NCBI GenBank assembly: GCA_038246545.1
Contig: JBBRVW010000031.1
Span: 1-63,236 of the forward strand
Direction: 5' to 3'
Length of the DNA: 63,236 nucleotides
Origin: JBBRVW01 sp038246545
Lineage (GTDB): Bacteria > Actinomycetota > Actinomycetes > JACCUZ01
The notes beneath the pieces were generated by a model. That model had not been told where the DNA came from, did not search any database, and was given only the letters and a program-made list of their open reading frames with translations. The position numbers and the translations under genes were made by a program. Positions 52,950 through 61,355 of this stretch are shown one piece after another (within the stretch, counting starts at the first letter, position 1; each line of letters opens with the position of its first letter).

Positions 52950-54827
52950 CTACTCGACATCGCTGTCCGGGCGCCGCCGGGACAGGAAGAAGCCCACCCC
53001 GCCCAGCACCACGACGGCCAGCACGATGCCGCCGACGACGAGGCCGGTGCTGCTGCCGTTGCTGTCGCTCGCCGCGGCACCGGTGGTGACGCCGCCGGTG
53101 CCGCCGTCGCTGCCGTCGTCCGCGGTCACCGGCCTGATGTTCTTGTAGCTGTACGTGCCGTACTGGAACAGCAGCGATCCGCCCGGGTCGGGCTGCGGGA
53201 GGAAGCCGGTGAAGCGGTCCGACCGGTAGGCCTGCGGGTTGTCGTAGTAGACCGTGATGATGTACGGCGCCGCGTCGTAGACGAGCTTCTGCATCTGCTT
53301 GACGGTGGCTGCCCTCTCGGCCGGGTCGATCTGGCCGGCCTGGAGGGCGTTGAGGCGGTCGTACTCCTTGTCGCAGTAGAACGAGTCGGACAGGTTCGCG
53401 TAGACCTCCCCGCCGTCCTTGTACGAGCGGTTTGCGCAGGTGAAGGTCGAGAGCTGGTAGTTGGGGTCCGGCTCGACGACCCAGCCCCACTCGAAGAGGT
53501 CGAAGTTGCCCTGTCCGATGATCTCGGTGAGCGCGTCCTCGCTCACGATCTTCGGCTTCACCTCGATGCCGACGTCACGGAACCAGCCCGCGACGAACTG
53601 CACCGCCTGCTGGCTCTCCGGGGAGTTGCTGCGGCCGTACAGCCGGAAGGACAGCTTGCGCCCTCCGCCGGGCATGGTCCGGATCCCGCCGGACCCCTTC
53701 CGGTAGCCCGCGTCGTCGAGCAGCTGCCCGGCCTTCTGCGGGTCGAACGTGTAGGCCGTGGCACCCGGGTCGTAGTGCAGGGACTGGTAGAGCGACGGGA
53801 TGAAGCTGTCGCCGGGCGTGGCGTGCCCGCCGTACACCCGCTGGACCAGCGCGTCCTTGTCGACAGCGTAGGACAGCGCGACCCGAAGCTTGGGGTCCTC
53901 CAGGGCAGGGTGCCCGTCACCGATCCGCGTTCCGTCGTCGAGGGCTGCTCCGGCGTTGAACGCGATCTCGTTGAAGCCGGAGTAGCGCGCGTCCACGGTC
54001 GTGACGCCCTCGGCACCCTCGAGGCTCTGGAACACGTTGGCGCCCAGGTCGTCCGCGAAGTCGATCTCCCCGCGCTTGAGCGCCTGGGCGAGCGAGTCGT
54101 CGTTCTGGAACACCCGGAAGACGACCTCGTCGACCTTGGGCTGGCCCCCGTAGTAGTGGGGGTTGGCCTTGAAGCGCAGGAACTGGCCCTTCTGGTGCTC
54201 GGTCACGACGTACGGCCCCGAGCCGACCACGCCGCCGGGACCGGGTTCGTTGGCGAACTTGCGCACGGCCTTCTCGTCGATGCCCTTCCAGACGTGCTCC
54301 GGCAGGATGTAGACGTAGAGGTGCAGCATCACCGGTGTCGGCTGCTTCACGGTGAACACGACGGTCGTGTCGTCGGTCGCCTTCACGGACGTGATGGCGG
54401 CGACGTAGTTCCCGTAGTTCGTCTGCTCGTACTTGCCGTTGATCACCCGGTTGAACGTGTAGACGACGTCGGCGGACGTCAACGGCTGCCCGTCCGACCA
54501 CTTCAGGCCGGGCCTCAGGTGGTAGGTCCAGGTGAGCCCGTCCTCGGACGTCTCCCAGCTCTCGGCCAGGGCCGGCTGGGTCGAGAAGTCCTTCTGGCCG
54601 TAGTCGGTGAGGGTCTCGTAGTTCATCTGGTACATCTCGTAGGCCGACGCCACGATGCCGGTGAACGGGTTCAGCGAGTCGATGTCCTGCTTGATGCCGA
54701 CAGTGAACGTCGTCGGGTCGCCGGCTGCGCCCGAGGCCGGGACCGTCGCCCCGGCCAGCGTGGTCGCCGCCACGAGCAACGCCGTCGACACGGCTGCGAC
54801 CTGCCGGCGAACCCGTCGATCCTTCAT
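52950..54827 (-). CDS. ABC transporter substrate-binding protein (family 5) with C-terminal membrane anchor
   Basis: A 625-residue extracellular solute-binding protein. Cleavable signal peptide (about 1-34, ending PASGAAG), then the SBP_bac_5 fold: TYHLRPGLKWSDGQPLTSAD, VGSGPYVVTEHQKGQFLRFK, RVALSYAVDKDALVQRVYGG. There is no lipobox cysteine; instead a Gly/Ser linker (about 575-595) leads to a terminal transmembrane helix (LVVGGIVLAVVVLGGVGFFL) and SRRR. Most Gram-positive binding proteins are lipoproteins, so this anchoring is unusual. First gene of the importer operon. ATG with GGAGG four bases upstream. Confidence 0.93.
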   Translation of the reverse strand: MKDRRVRRQVAAVSTALLVAATTLAGATVPASGAAGDPTTFTVGIKQDIDSLNPFTGIVASAYEMYQMNYETLTDYGQKDFSTQPALAESWETSEDGLTWTYHLRPGLKWSDGQPLTSADVVYTFNRVINGKYEQTNYGNYVAAITSVKATDDTTVVFTVKQPTPVMLHLYVYILPEHVWKGIDEKAVRKFANEPGPGGVVGSGPYVVTEHQKGQFLRFKANPHYYGGQPKVDEVVFRVFQNDDSLAQALKRGEIDFADDLGANVFQSLEGAEGVTTVDARYSGFNEIAFNAGAALDDGTRIGDGHPALEDPKLRVALSYAVDKDALVQRVYGGHATPGDSFIPSLYQSLHYDPGATAYTFDPQKAGQLLDDAGYRKGSGGIRTMPGGGRKLSFRLYGRSNSPESQQAVQFVAGWFRDVGIEVKPKIVSEDALTEIIGQGNFDLFEWGWVVEPDPNYQLSTFTCANRSYKDGGEVYANLSDSFYCDKEYDRLNALQAGQIDPAERAATVKQMQKLVYDAAPYIITVYYDNPQAYRSDRFTGFLPQPDPGGSLLFQYGTYSYKNIRPVTADDGSDGGTGGVTTGAAASDSNGSSTGLVVGGIVLAVVVLGGVGFFLSRRRPDSDVE

Positions 54828-54902
54828 GGAACCTCCACGGACGTCGGACCCCGGTGCCCAGGATCATGGTGGGTGCCGATCCGTTTGTCACGTGTCTCCT
54901 GA

Positions 54903-54918
54903 GTCACGGGTCAGTGAC
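54903..54918. promoter_or_regulatory. inverted repeat GTCAC-N6-GTGAC in the importer/peptidase intergenic region
   Basis: A perfect 5-bp inverted repeat in the 116-bp gap between the divergent binding-protein and S9 peptidase genes; a further GTCAC lies at 54887-54891. Could be a regulator site for either gene. It does not resemble the TACTGA palindrome. Confidence 0.35.
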
Positions 54919-54943
54919 GGTGCGCTCGCGTTACCGTTCGCCA

Positions 54944-57037
54944 GTGACCTCCGACCCACGGCCGCCGGCCGCACCGCGCCGACCCACGGCCACCGTCCTG
55001 CACGGTCACCAGCGCACGGACGACTACGCCTGGATGCGCCGAACCGACGACCCCGAGCTGCTGACCTACCTCGCGGCGGAGAACGCCTGGTGCGACGAGC
55101 AGACAGCGCCGCTGACCGCGCTCCGGGCGACCCTCGAGGCCGAGCTCGCAGCCGTTCTGCCCGATGAGGACGTGTCGGCTCCGAGGCTTCGGGGCGGCTG
55201 GGAGTACCGCGTCCGGAGCCGCGCAGGAGCGCAGTACCCGGTCCACGTCCGACGGCGACCGGGGGCCGGGGACGACGGCGACGGCGACGAGGTCGTCCTG
55301 GACGAGAACCGGCTGGCAGAGGGGCACGACTTCGTCGAGCTCGGCGTGTGGGAGCCGAGCCCGGACGGGCGGCTGCTGGCGTACTCGGTCGACCACGAGG
55401 GCGACGAGGTGTACGAGCTGCGGGTGCGCGACCTGGCCACCGGGAACGACCTGCCCGACGTGCTGACCGGCACGTACTACGGCCTGGCCTGGGCGGCGGA
55501 CGCGCGGAGCCTGCTCTACACGACGGTGGACGACGCCTACCGTCCGGATACGGTCCGGCGGCACGTGCTCGGCACCGACCAGGCTGCCGACACCGTGTCC
55601 TGGCGCGAGGACGACCGGCGCTTCGAGCTGGAGGTGCAGGCCACCCGCAGCGGCGAGCTCGCAGTGCTGCAGGCGCGCAGCCGCGACACCACCGAGGTCC
55701 GGCTCGTGCCCACCACCGACCTGGCCGCCGTCCCGCACCTGGTGGCCGAGCGGGTTCCGGGGCGGGAGTACGTCGTCGACCACGAGCCGGGCGCCGACGG
55801 CGGGCGACTCGTCGTGGTCACGGACCTCGACGCGCCCGAGTTCCGCGTCATGACGGCACCGGTCACCAGCAGCGGGCCGGACGACTGGACCGAGCTGCTC
55901 GCCCACGACCCGGCCGTGCGGGTCGAGGCCGCCGACGTCGTCGGTGGCCACGTGGTCGTCAGCGAGCGCAGCGAGGGCCGGCCGCGGGTCCGCGTGCTGG
56001 ACCGGTCGGGCGCGACCCTGCGCGTCGTCGAGCCGGACGGCGTGGGCGAGGTGGTGCGTCCGGGCGACAACGACGATGTCGCCGCGACGGCCGTACGCCT
56101 GGTGCGCGAGGGCTGGGTCCGGCCACCGACGGAGGTCGATCACGACCTCGCGACCGGTGCGGAGACCGTTTTGCACGTCCAGGCGGTGCGCAGACCCCTC
56201 GACGGCCACAGCTGCGAGGTGGTGCACGCGGTCGCCGACGACGGCACCGCCGTCCCGGTGTCACTCGTGCGGCGTACCGGTGCCCTGCCCGGCGCCCCCT
56301 GCCTGCTCTACGGCTACGGCGCCTACGAGGCGAGCACGGACCCGGAATTCTGGCCCGACCTGCTACCGCTGCTCGACCGGGGCATGACCTTCGCCGTCGC
56401 GCACGTCCGTGGTGGCGGCGAGCTGGGCCGGCACTGGTGGCAGCAGGGTCGGCTGCTGCGCAAGCGCACCACCTTCACCGACTTCGTGGCGGCTGCCCGG
56501 CTCCTGGTGGCCGACGGCACCACCACGGCCGACGGGCTGGTAGCCCGGGGCATGTCGGCGGGCGGCCTGCTCATGGGTGCCGTCGCACACCTCGCACCGG
56601 AACAGCTCCGCGCCGTCGTGGCGGAGGTGCCCTTCGTCGACGTGGTCGGCAGCATGCTCGACGACTCGCTGCCGCTCACCGTCGCCGAGTGGGAGGAGTG
56701 GGGCGACCCCCGGGACCCGGAGCACTACGCCTACCTCGCCGGCTACTCGCCGTACGACAACCTGCCGGGGCCGGACCGTTCGGCGCTGCTGGTGACAGCG
56801 AGCCGCCACGACCCGCGCGTCTCCGTGCACGAGCCGGCCAAGTGGGTGGCGCGGATGCGGGCCGCGGAGGAGCACACGCCGGCGCGTCGCGCAGGCCCGC
56901 TCCTGCTGCGCACGGCCATGACCGGCGCTGCGCACACCGGCCCGGCGGGGCGCTACGACGCCTGGCGGCACGAGGCGTTCCTGCACGCTTTCGTGCTCGA
57001 CCAGGTGGGGCTGGGGTCGATCAGTCCGTCGCGCTGA
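54944..57037 (+). CDS. prolyl oligopeptidase family serine peptidase (oligopeptidase B-like)
   Basis: A 697-residue S9A peptidase: N-terminal seven-bladed propeller (blades such as GVWEPSPDGRLLAYSVD, GLAWAADARSLLYTT) and a C-terminal alpha/beta-hydrolase domain with the nucleophile in GMSAGGLLMGAV (about 545), the aspartate in ASRHDPRVSVHEPAKW and the histidine in GAAHTGPAGRYD. It cleaves short peptides after basic or other residues in the cytoplasm. GTG at 54944 gives the family start; GTG at 54914 is an alternative. It lies beside a peptide-type importer but on the opposite strand. Confidence 0.92.
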   Translation: MTSDPRPPAAPRRPTATVLHGHQRTDDYAWMRRTDDPELLTYLAAENAWCDEQTAPLTALRATLEAELAAVLPDEDVSAPRLRGGWEYRVRSRAGAQYPVHVRRRPGAGDDGDGDEVVLDENRLAEGHDFVELGVWEPSPDGRLLAYSVDHEGDEVYELRVRDLATGNDLPDVLTGTYYGLAWAADARSLLYTTVDDAYRPDTVRRHVLGTDQAADTVSWREDDRRFELEVQATRSGELAVLQARSRDTTEVRLVPTTDLAAVPHLVAERVPGREYVVDHEPGADGGRLVVVTDLDAPEFRVMTAPVTSSGPDDWTELLAHDPAVRVEAADVVGGHVVVSERSEGRPRVRVLDRSGATLRVVEPDGVGEVVRPGDNDDVAATAVRLVREGWVRPPTEVDHDLATGAETVLHVQAVRRPLDGHSCEVVHAVADDGTAVPVSLVRRTGALPGAPCLLYGYGAYEASTDPEFWPDLLPLLDRGMTFAVAHVRGGGELGRHWWQQGRLLRKRTTFTDFVAAARLLVADGTTTADGLVARGMSAGGLLMGAVAHLAPEQLRAVVAEVPFVDVVGSMLDDSLPLTVAEWEEWGDPRDPEHYAYLAGYSPYDNLPGPDRSALLVTASRHDPRVSVHEPAKWVARMRAAEEHTPARRAGPLLLRTAMTGAAHTGPAGRYDAWRHEAFLHAFVLDQVGLGSISPSR

Positions 57038-57296
57038 GCACGGTCACCGAGGTCTGGTCGGTGCACCCCGCGACCTCGCGGATGGCCCAGCGCCCGGGCG
57101 GTAGTCGTCGCACGGCGTGGCCAGGGTGTTGCACACCGGGTCCCCGGCCGCACCGGTCACGTTGGGCACGGCGAAGGGCCTGGCCGTCCAGGTGGTGGTG
57201 GCGGCGGAGTCGCTCACCGTGCCTCCGGCCGGGGTGGCGGCCACGGCCGGGACCACGGCTGCGGCGGTTCCCACGGTGAGCAGCGCCGACCGTCAC
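57021..57296 (-). pseudogene. broken gene for a small secreted protein (two frameshifts)
   Basis: A GTG at 57296 with GGAG seven bases upstream opens a frame that is meaningless until its end, where it reads GRWAIREVAGCTDQTSVTVLSATD. Between about 57290 and 57105 a different frame carries a plausible signal peptide (SALLTVGTAAAVVPAVAATP) and mature start (TWTARPFAVPNVTGAAGDP, CNTLATPCDDYRP) with strong GC3. Shifting frame once after the start and back near 57100 joins them into a secreted protein of about 90 residues with cysteines. Two single-base changes would explain this. Confidence 0.55.
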
Positions 57297-57360
57297 AAGA
57301 TCACTCCTACGAGTCGGCCGCCCAGACCCGGCGCTCGGCCAGCGCGCCCTCCATCTCGCC

Positions 57361-57753
57361 CTAGAGCAGGCCCTCCCGCTCGCGGGTGTACGGGACCAGC
57401 AGAACCAGCGCAGTCCCCTTCCGGTGCTCCAGCTCGACCCGGACCCCCGTGCGCTCCGGCCCGGTGACGGTGTCGGTCACGTCGGCGGCGAGCGCGATCG
57501 ACCGGTACTCGTCGTGCCGCTGCTCGGTGCCGACGTGCAGCGACCCGAGCACCTCGTCGGTGCTCGGGCTGTCGCCGAGACCCGGGTCGCCGTCCAGCAG
57601 GACCAGCTCACCCGACCTCGTGTACGCGGCCCCGAAGGGGTAGAACCCGCCGTCGGCGACCAGCCGCCGGCCGGCCACCTCGAGCACGGTGCTGAGGAGG
57701 CTGTCCGCGTCCTCCTGCGCCTTGGGCGACGCGTCGTCCCGCCACGAGACCAT
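57361..57753 (-). CDS. conserved hypothetical protein
   Basis: A 130-residue protein beginning MVSWRDDASPKAQEDADSLL. The pattern of an N-terminal helix, ADGGFYPFGAAYTRSGELVLLDGD and a C-terminal beta strand pair (GVRVELEHRKGTALVLLVPY) recurs in actinobacterial proteins of unknown function, as I recall. ATG at 57753 is preferred (AAGG eight bases upstream) to GTG at 57762. Divergent from the LanC-like gene with 59 bp between. The 64-bp gap to the broken gene holds nothing. Confidence 0.75.
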   Translation of the reverse strand: MVSWRDDASPKAQEDADSLLSTVLEVAGRRLVADGGFYPFGAAYTRSGELVLLDGDPGLGDSPSTDEVLGSLHVGTEQRHDEYRSIALAADVTDTVTGPERTGVRVELEHRKGTALVLLVPYTREREGLL

Positions 57754-57812
57754 CTGCAGCACCTTCCCTCGGGTCGGCGTCCACCCTCAGCAGATCCCGC
57801 TAGCGTGCGGCC

Positions 57813-59144
57813 ATGGCCTCCGCCGCGACGTACCGGGAGCTGGCCGAGGAGGCCTGGGGCTGGGTCCAGGCCCACGTGTGCGGTGCCGACGGCCCGTGGC
57901 TGCCCGACGCGGTGGCCGACGGCTGGCAGGAGACCGGGCCGCCGGCGGACCGCGACTCCCTCTACGCGGGCATCGCGGGCCTGGCGCCGGTGCTGGCCGA
58001 GATCCGGTTGCACCGCGCGCTCTCGGACGCGGAGTCGGACCTCGCCGACGGGGTGGTGACCCGGCTGACGGCTGCGGCAGCATCGCGGGTCGAGCCCTCG
58101 CTCTACGACGGCCTGGCGGGCGACGCGACGGCGCTCCGGCTGCTGGCTCCCGGCACCGAGTCGGTCGCCCTCCGACGGCTGGCCGACCTCAGGACGCCCG
58201 ACGGCTGGCCGAGCGGCGACCCGGACGTGGGCGGCGCCTGCCTGTCCGACGTCGTCGCGGGAGGCGCCGGGGTGGTGCTCACGGCTGTCTGGACAGGCGG
58301 TGAGCCGGCCGATGGACTCGCGCGCACCGGCGGCGAGGCGCTGCTAGCTGCCGCCCACCGCGCTCCCGCCGGCCTGGACTGGGCGATGCGCCCGGGCGAC
58401 CCGTCGCGGGGTCCGAACTTCTCGCACGGCACGGCCGGGGTCGCCACGGCCCTCGCGGTGGCCGGGGCCTCGCTCGGCCGGCCGGACCTCGTTGATGCGG
58501 CCGTGGAGGGCGCCCTCCACCTGCTCGCCGTGGGCTCGCTCGCGGACGACGGTTTCGTCGTCCCGCACACGATCCCGCCGACCAGGTCCCGCGTGGTGGA
58601 GCCGGTGACCTACACGTGGTGCCACGGCCCGGCCGGGACGTCGCAGCTGTTCGCGGCCCTGGCGCACGCCGGCGTGACCGAGGTAGCCGGCCACCGGGTC
58701 GACGACCTGCGGCGGCGCTGCCTGCGCTCGGTCCTCACATCGGGGGTGCCGCGGCGTCTCCGACCCGGGTTCTGGGACAACGACGGCCGCTGCTGCGGGA
58801 CCGCCGGCGTGGGCGACGTCCTCCTCGACGCGGCGCAGGACGCCGTCGACCCGAAGGAGGCGGCCGCCCTGCTCGCCGCGGCGGCCACCATGGCCGACGC
58901 CCTGGTGGAGCGGGCCGTGCGCGACGGGGACGGCGCGCGCTGGCAGTTCGTCGAGCACCGGCAGGACCCGCCGCTGCTGCCGCCCGCCACGTCCTGGATG
59001 CAGGGCGCCGGCGGCATCGCGGCCTACCTCCTCCGGTTGGCGCGGGTCCTGGACGACGGGCTCGGTGCCCCGGTCGTCGACCGGCCGGACGAATGGTGGG
59101 GGGTGCCGGCGGCGGTCCGCACGGTAAGGACCGCCGACCACTAG
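57813..59144 (+). CDS. LanC-like protein with CCG zinc site
   Basis: A 443-residue (alpha/alpha)6 barrel protein. Family motifs: NFSHGTAGVATAL (202-214), TWCHGPAGTSQLF (268-280) and GRCCGTAGVGDVLLDA (325-340). The zinc ligands of NisC-type cyclases are Cys, Cys-His; here they are C270 and C327-C328, the CCG form known from ProcM-like enzymes with relaxed cyclisation. No precursor peptide, dehydratase or transporter is nearby, so it may be a stand-alone LanC-like protein with another thiol-related role. ATG start; divergent from the conserved hypothetical. Confidence 0.85.
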   Translation: MASAATYRELAEEAWGWVQAHVCGADGPWLPDAVADGWQETGPPADRDSLYAGIAGLAPVLAEIRLHRALSDAESDLADGVVTRLTAAAASRVEPSLYDGLAGDATALRLLAPGTESVALRRLADLRTPDGWPSGDPDVGGACLSDVVAGGAGVVLTAVWTGGEPADGLARTGGEALLAAAHRAPAGLDWAMRPGDPSRGPNFSHGTAGVATALAVAGASLGRPDLVDAAVEGALHLLAVGSLADDGFVVPHTIPPTRSRVVEPVTYTWCHGPAGTSQLFAALAHAGVTEVAGHRVDDLRRRCLRSVLTSGVPRRLRPGFWDNDGRCCGTAGVGDVLLDAAQDAVDPKEAAALLAAAATMADALVERAVRDGDGARWQFVEHRQDPPLLPPATSWMQGAGGIAAYLLRLARVLDDGLGAPVVDRPDEWWGVPAAVRTVRTADH

Positions 59145-59151
59145 CTCCTGC

Positions 59152-60306
59152 TCAGCCGCCGGAGACCGACAGCTCGGCGTCGGCGTCGACCTCGCCACCG
59201 GTCGGTGCATCCAGCCAGCCCTCGGGCAACGCCACCCGGCGCGGCGAACCGGCCCGGCCGCGCGTCGTGCCGACCGAGACGGGCGGGAACGGCTCGTCGG
59301 CGTCGACGCCGGCAAGCAGCCCGTCGAGCTCGGCCAGCGACGAGACCAGAGCCAGCCGGTGCCGGGTCTCGCCCCCGACGCCGAACCCCTTGAGGTACCA
59401 GGACACGTGCTTGCGGAACTCGCGGCAGCCCTTGTCCTCACCGAGCCAGTCGGCCATCAGCCCGGCGTGCCGGCGCATGACGACCGCGACCTCGCCGAGG
59501 GTGGGGTGCTCGTCGTCCGGCAGGCCGGCGAAGGCGCGGTCGAACGACCGGAACAGCCAGGGCCGCCCCAGGCAGCCGCGGCCGACGACGACGCCGTCGC
59601 AGCCGGTCTCGTACATCATCCGCAACGCGTCGGCGGCCTCCCAGACGTCCCCGTTGCCCAGGACCGGCACGGAGGTCACCTGCTCCTTGAGCCGGGCGAC
59701 GGCGTCCCAGTCGGCCTGCCCCGAGTAGGCCTGGGCGGCGGTGCGCCCGTGCAGCGCGACCGCCGTGATGCCCTCCTCCTCGGCGATCCGGCCGGCCTCG
59801 AGGTAGGTGAGGTGGTCGTCGTCGATGCCCTTGCGCATCTTCATCGTCACCGGCACCGGGCCGGCGGCGCGCACGGCAGCACGGACGACGGCGCGCAGCA
59901 GGTCACGCTTCCATGGAAGCGCCGCTCCGCCACCCTTCCGGGTGACCTTCGGGACCGGGCAGCCGAAGTTGAGGTCGACGTGGTCGGCGCGATTCTCGGC
60001 GACGATCATCCTCACCGCCTCGCTGACGACGCGGGGGTCGACGCCGTACAGCTGCAGGCTGCGTGGGTGCTCGTGCGGGCCGAACTCGATGAGGCGCATG
60101 GTCTCCGGGTCGCGCTCGACCAGCGCCCGGGTGGTGATCATCTCGCTGACGTAGAGCCCGCCGCCGTACTCACGGCAGAGCGTGCGGAACGGCTGGTTGG
60201 TGATGCCCGCCATCGGCGCGAGCACGACCGGCGGCCACACCGGGTACGGGCCGATCTGCAGCCCGCCGGTGGCGGGCGCCTCGGGGGTCGGCAGCGCGGT
60301 GGTCAC
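59152..60306 (-). CDS. dusB: tRNA-dihydrouridine synthase
   Basis: A 384-residue FMN enzyme that reduces specific uridines in tRNA. TIM-barrel start VVLAPMAGITNQPFRTLCRE (about 26-45), catalytic cysteine in NFGCPVPKVTRKGGGAAL (about 117-134), HGRTAAQAYSGQADWD and VLGNGDVWEAADAL for FMN binding. GTG start at 60306. Convergent with the LanC-like gene with an eight-base gap. Which positions it modifies cannot be read. Confidence 0.93.
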   Translation of the reverse strand: MTTALPTPEAPATGGLQIGPYPVWPPVVLAPMAGITNQPFRTLCREYGGGLYVSEMITTRALVERDPETMRLIEFGPHEHPRSLQLYGVDPRVVSEAVRMIVAENRADHVDLNFGCPVPKVTRKGGGAALPWKRDLLRAVVRAAVRAAGPVPVTMKMRKGIDDDHLTYLEAGRIAEEEGITAVALHGRTAAQAYSGQADWDAVARLKEQVTSVPVLGNGDVWEAADALRMMYETGCDGVVVGRGCLGRPWLFRSFDRAFAGLPDDEHPTLGEVAVVMRRHAGLMADWLGEDKGCREFRKHVSWYLKGFGVGGETRHRLALVSSLAELDGLLAGVDADEPFPPVSVGTTRGRAGSPRRVALPEGWLDAPTGGEVDADAELSVSGG

Positions 60307-60340
60307 GGGTCCAGTGTCGCAAGCCGCTGACCTGGTGCGG

Positions 60341-60511
60341 TCAGGGCAGGGCGATGCGGATCACCTTGTCGTCGCCGCGGCGCCGGGTCTCCCGGCCGTC
60401 ACGGTTGGACGTGGTGATCCACAGCGAGCCGTCCGGTGCCGCCTTGACCTGGCGGATCCGGCCGAGTCGGCCGGCGAGGTGCTTGCGCTTCGCGCCCGTG
60501 ACAGACGTCAT
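60341..60511 (-). pseudogene. C-terminal fragment of a PQQ-dependent sugar dehydrogenase-like protein
   Basis: The 56-residue frame contains GRLGRIRQVKAAPDGSLWIT then TSNRDGRETRRRGDDKVIRI, which is the last blade and terminus of secreted PQQ/glucose-sorbosone dehydrogenases. The preceding 300 residues, including the PQQ-binding site, are absent; the upstream sequence is the start of the dapB-like gene. A truncated remnant, presumably from a deletion that brought the dapB-like gene next to dusB. It could still be translated from ATG 60511. Confidence 0.75.
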
Positions 60512-60531
60512 GCCCCCGACCGTGCCAGGGT

Positions 60532-61338
60532 GTGCCCGTGACCACCGTGTGCATCGCCGGAGCGACGGGCTGGACCGGCCGAGCCGTCGCCCAGGGGATC
60601 CTGGCCAGCGACGACCTCCAGCTGCGCAGCGCGCTGGCACGCAACACCGCCGGCCAGGACCTCGGGACCGCGTGGGGCGGTGATCCGATCGGCGTCACCG
60701 TCACCGACGACCTCGCGGCAGCACTCGACGGCGTCGACGTGCTGGTGGACTACACCTCGCACGACTCGGCCAAGCAGCACGCCCTTACGGCGATCAGCCG
60801 TGGGGTCCACGTGGTCGTGGGCGCGTCCGGTCTGACGGCCGACGACCACGCCGAGATCGACGCCGCCGCCCGCACGGCAGGGGTCGGTGCCGTGGCTGCC
60901 GGCAACTTCTCGCTCACGGCCGCGATGGCGCAGGCCGCGGCGCTGCTGGTCGCGCCCTACCTGCCGGACCGGGAGATCGTCGACTACGCCTCCGCCGGCA
61001 AGCCGGACGCCCCGAGCGGGACCGCGCGCGAGCTCGCCGAACGGCTCGCCGACGTGGCCGACGCGGCCGAGCTCGCGGTCCCCGTGGCCGTCACCGGCGG
61101 TCACCCCGAGGCGCGCGGCGCGTCGATCGCCGGCACCCAGGTGCACTCGGTGCGGCTCCCGAGCTTCGTGGTGTCGACCGAGATCGTCTTCGCGATGCCG
61201 GACGAGCGGCTGACCATCCGGCACGACGCGGGCGGCACACCCACGCCGTACGTCGCCGGCACCCTGCTCGCGATCAGAGCTGCGCCGCAACGGGTCGGCC
61301 TGGTCCGCGGCCTCGACACCCTCCTGCTCGGCCGCTGA
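60532..61338 (+). CDS. DapB-like dihydrodipicolinate reductase family protein lacking the catalytic His pair
   Basis: A 268-residue Rossmann protein. The nucleotide motif VCIAGATGWTGRAVAQGI (6-23), DYTSHDSAKQHA, AAGNFSLTAAMAQ and GKPDAPSGTA (156-165) identify the DapB family. In true DapB the segment before K-x-DAPSGT is EAHHRH, with the histidine pair acting as acid; here it reads DYASAG (151-156), so both are missing while the lysine and SGT remain. Canonical lysine/DAP synthesis is therefore doubtful; a related imine or dehydrogenase activity is possible. GTG at 60532 or 60538. No other dap genes nearby. Confidence 0.82.
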   Translation: MPVTTVCIAGATGWTGRAVAQGILASDDLQLRSALARNTAGQDLGTAWGGDPIGVTVTDDLAAALDGVDVLVDYTSHDSAKQHALTAISRGVHVVVGASGLTADDHAEIDAAARTAGVGAVAAGNFSLTAAMAQAAALLVAPYLPDREIVDYASAGKPDAPSGTARELAERLADVADAAELAVPVAVTGGHPEARGASIAGTQVHSVRLPSFVVSTEIVFAMPDERLTIRHDAGGTPTPYVAGTLLAIRAAPQRVGLVRGLDTLLLGR

Positions 61339-61355
61339 CCCGGGCGAGCCCGGCG

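Noticed and set aside
57361..59144. Lanthipeptide biosynthetic cluster around the LanC-like gene
   Set aside because: No dehydratase, leader peptidase, transporter or Ser/Thr/Cys-rich precursor peptide was seen on either strand nearby.
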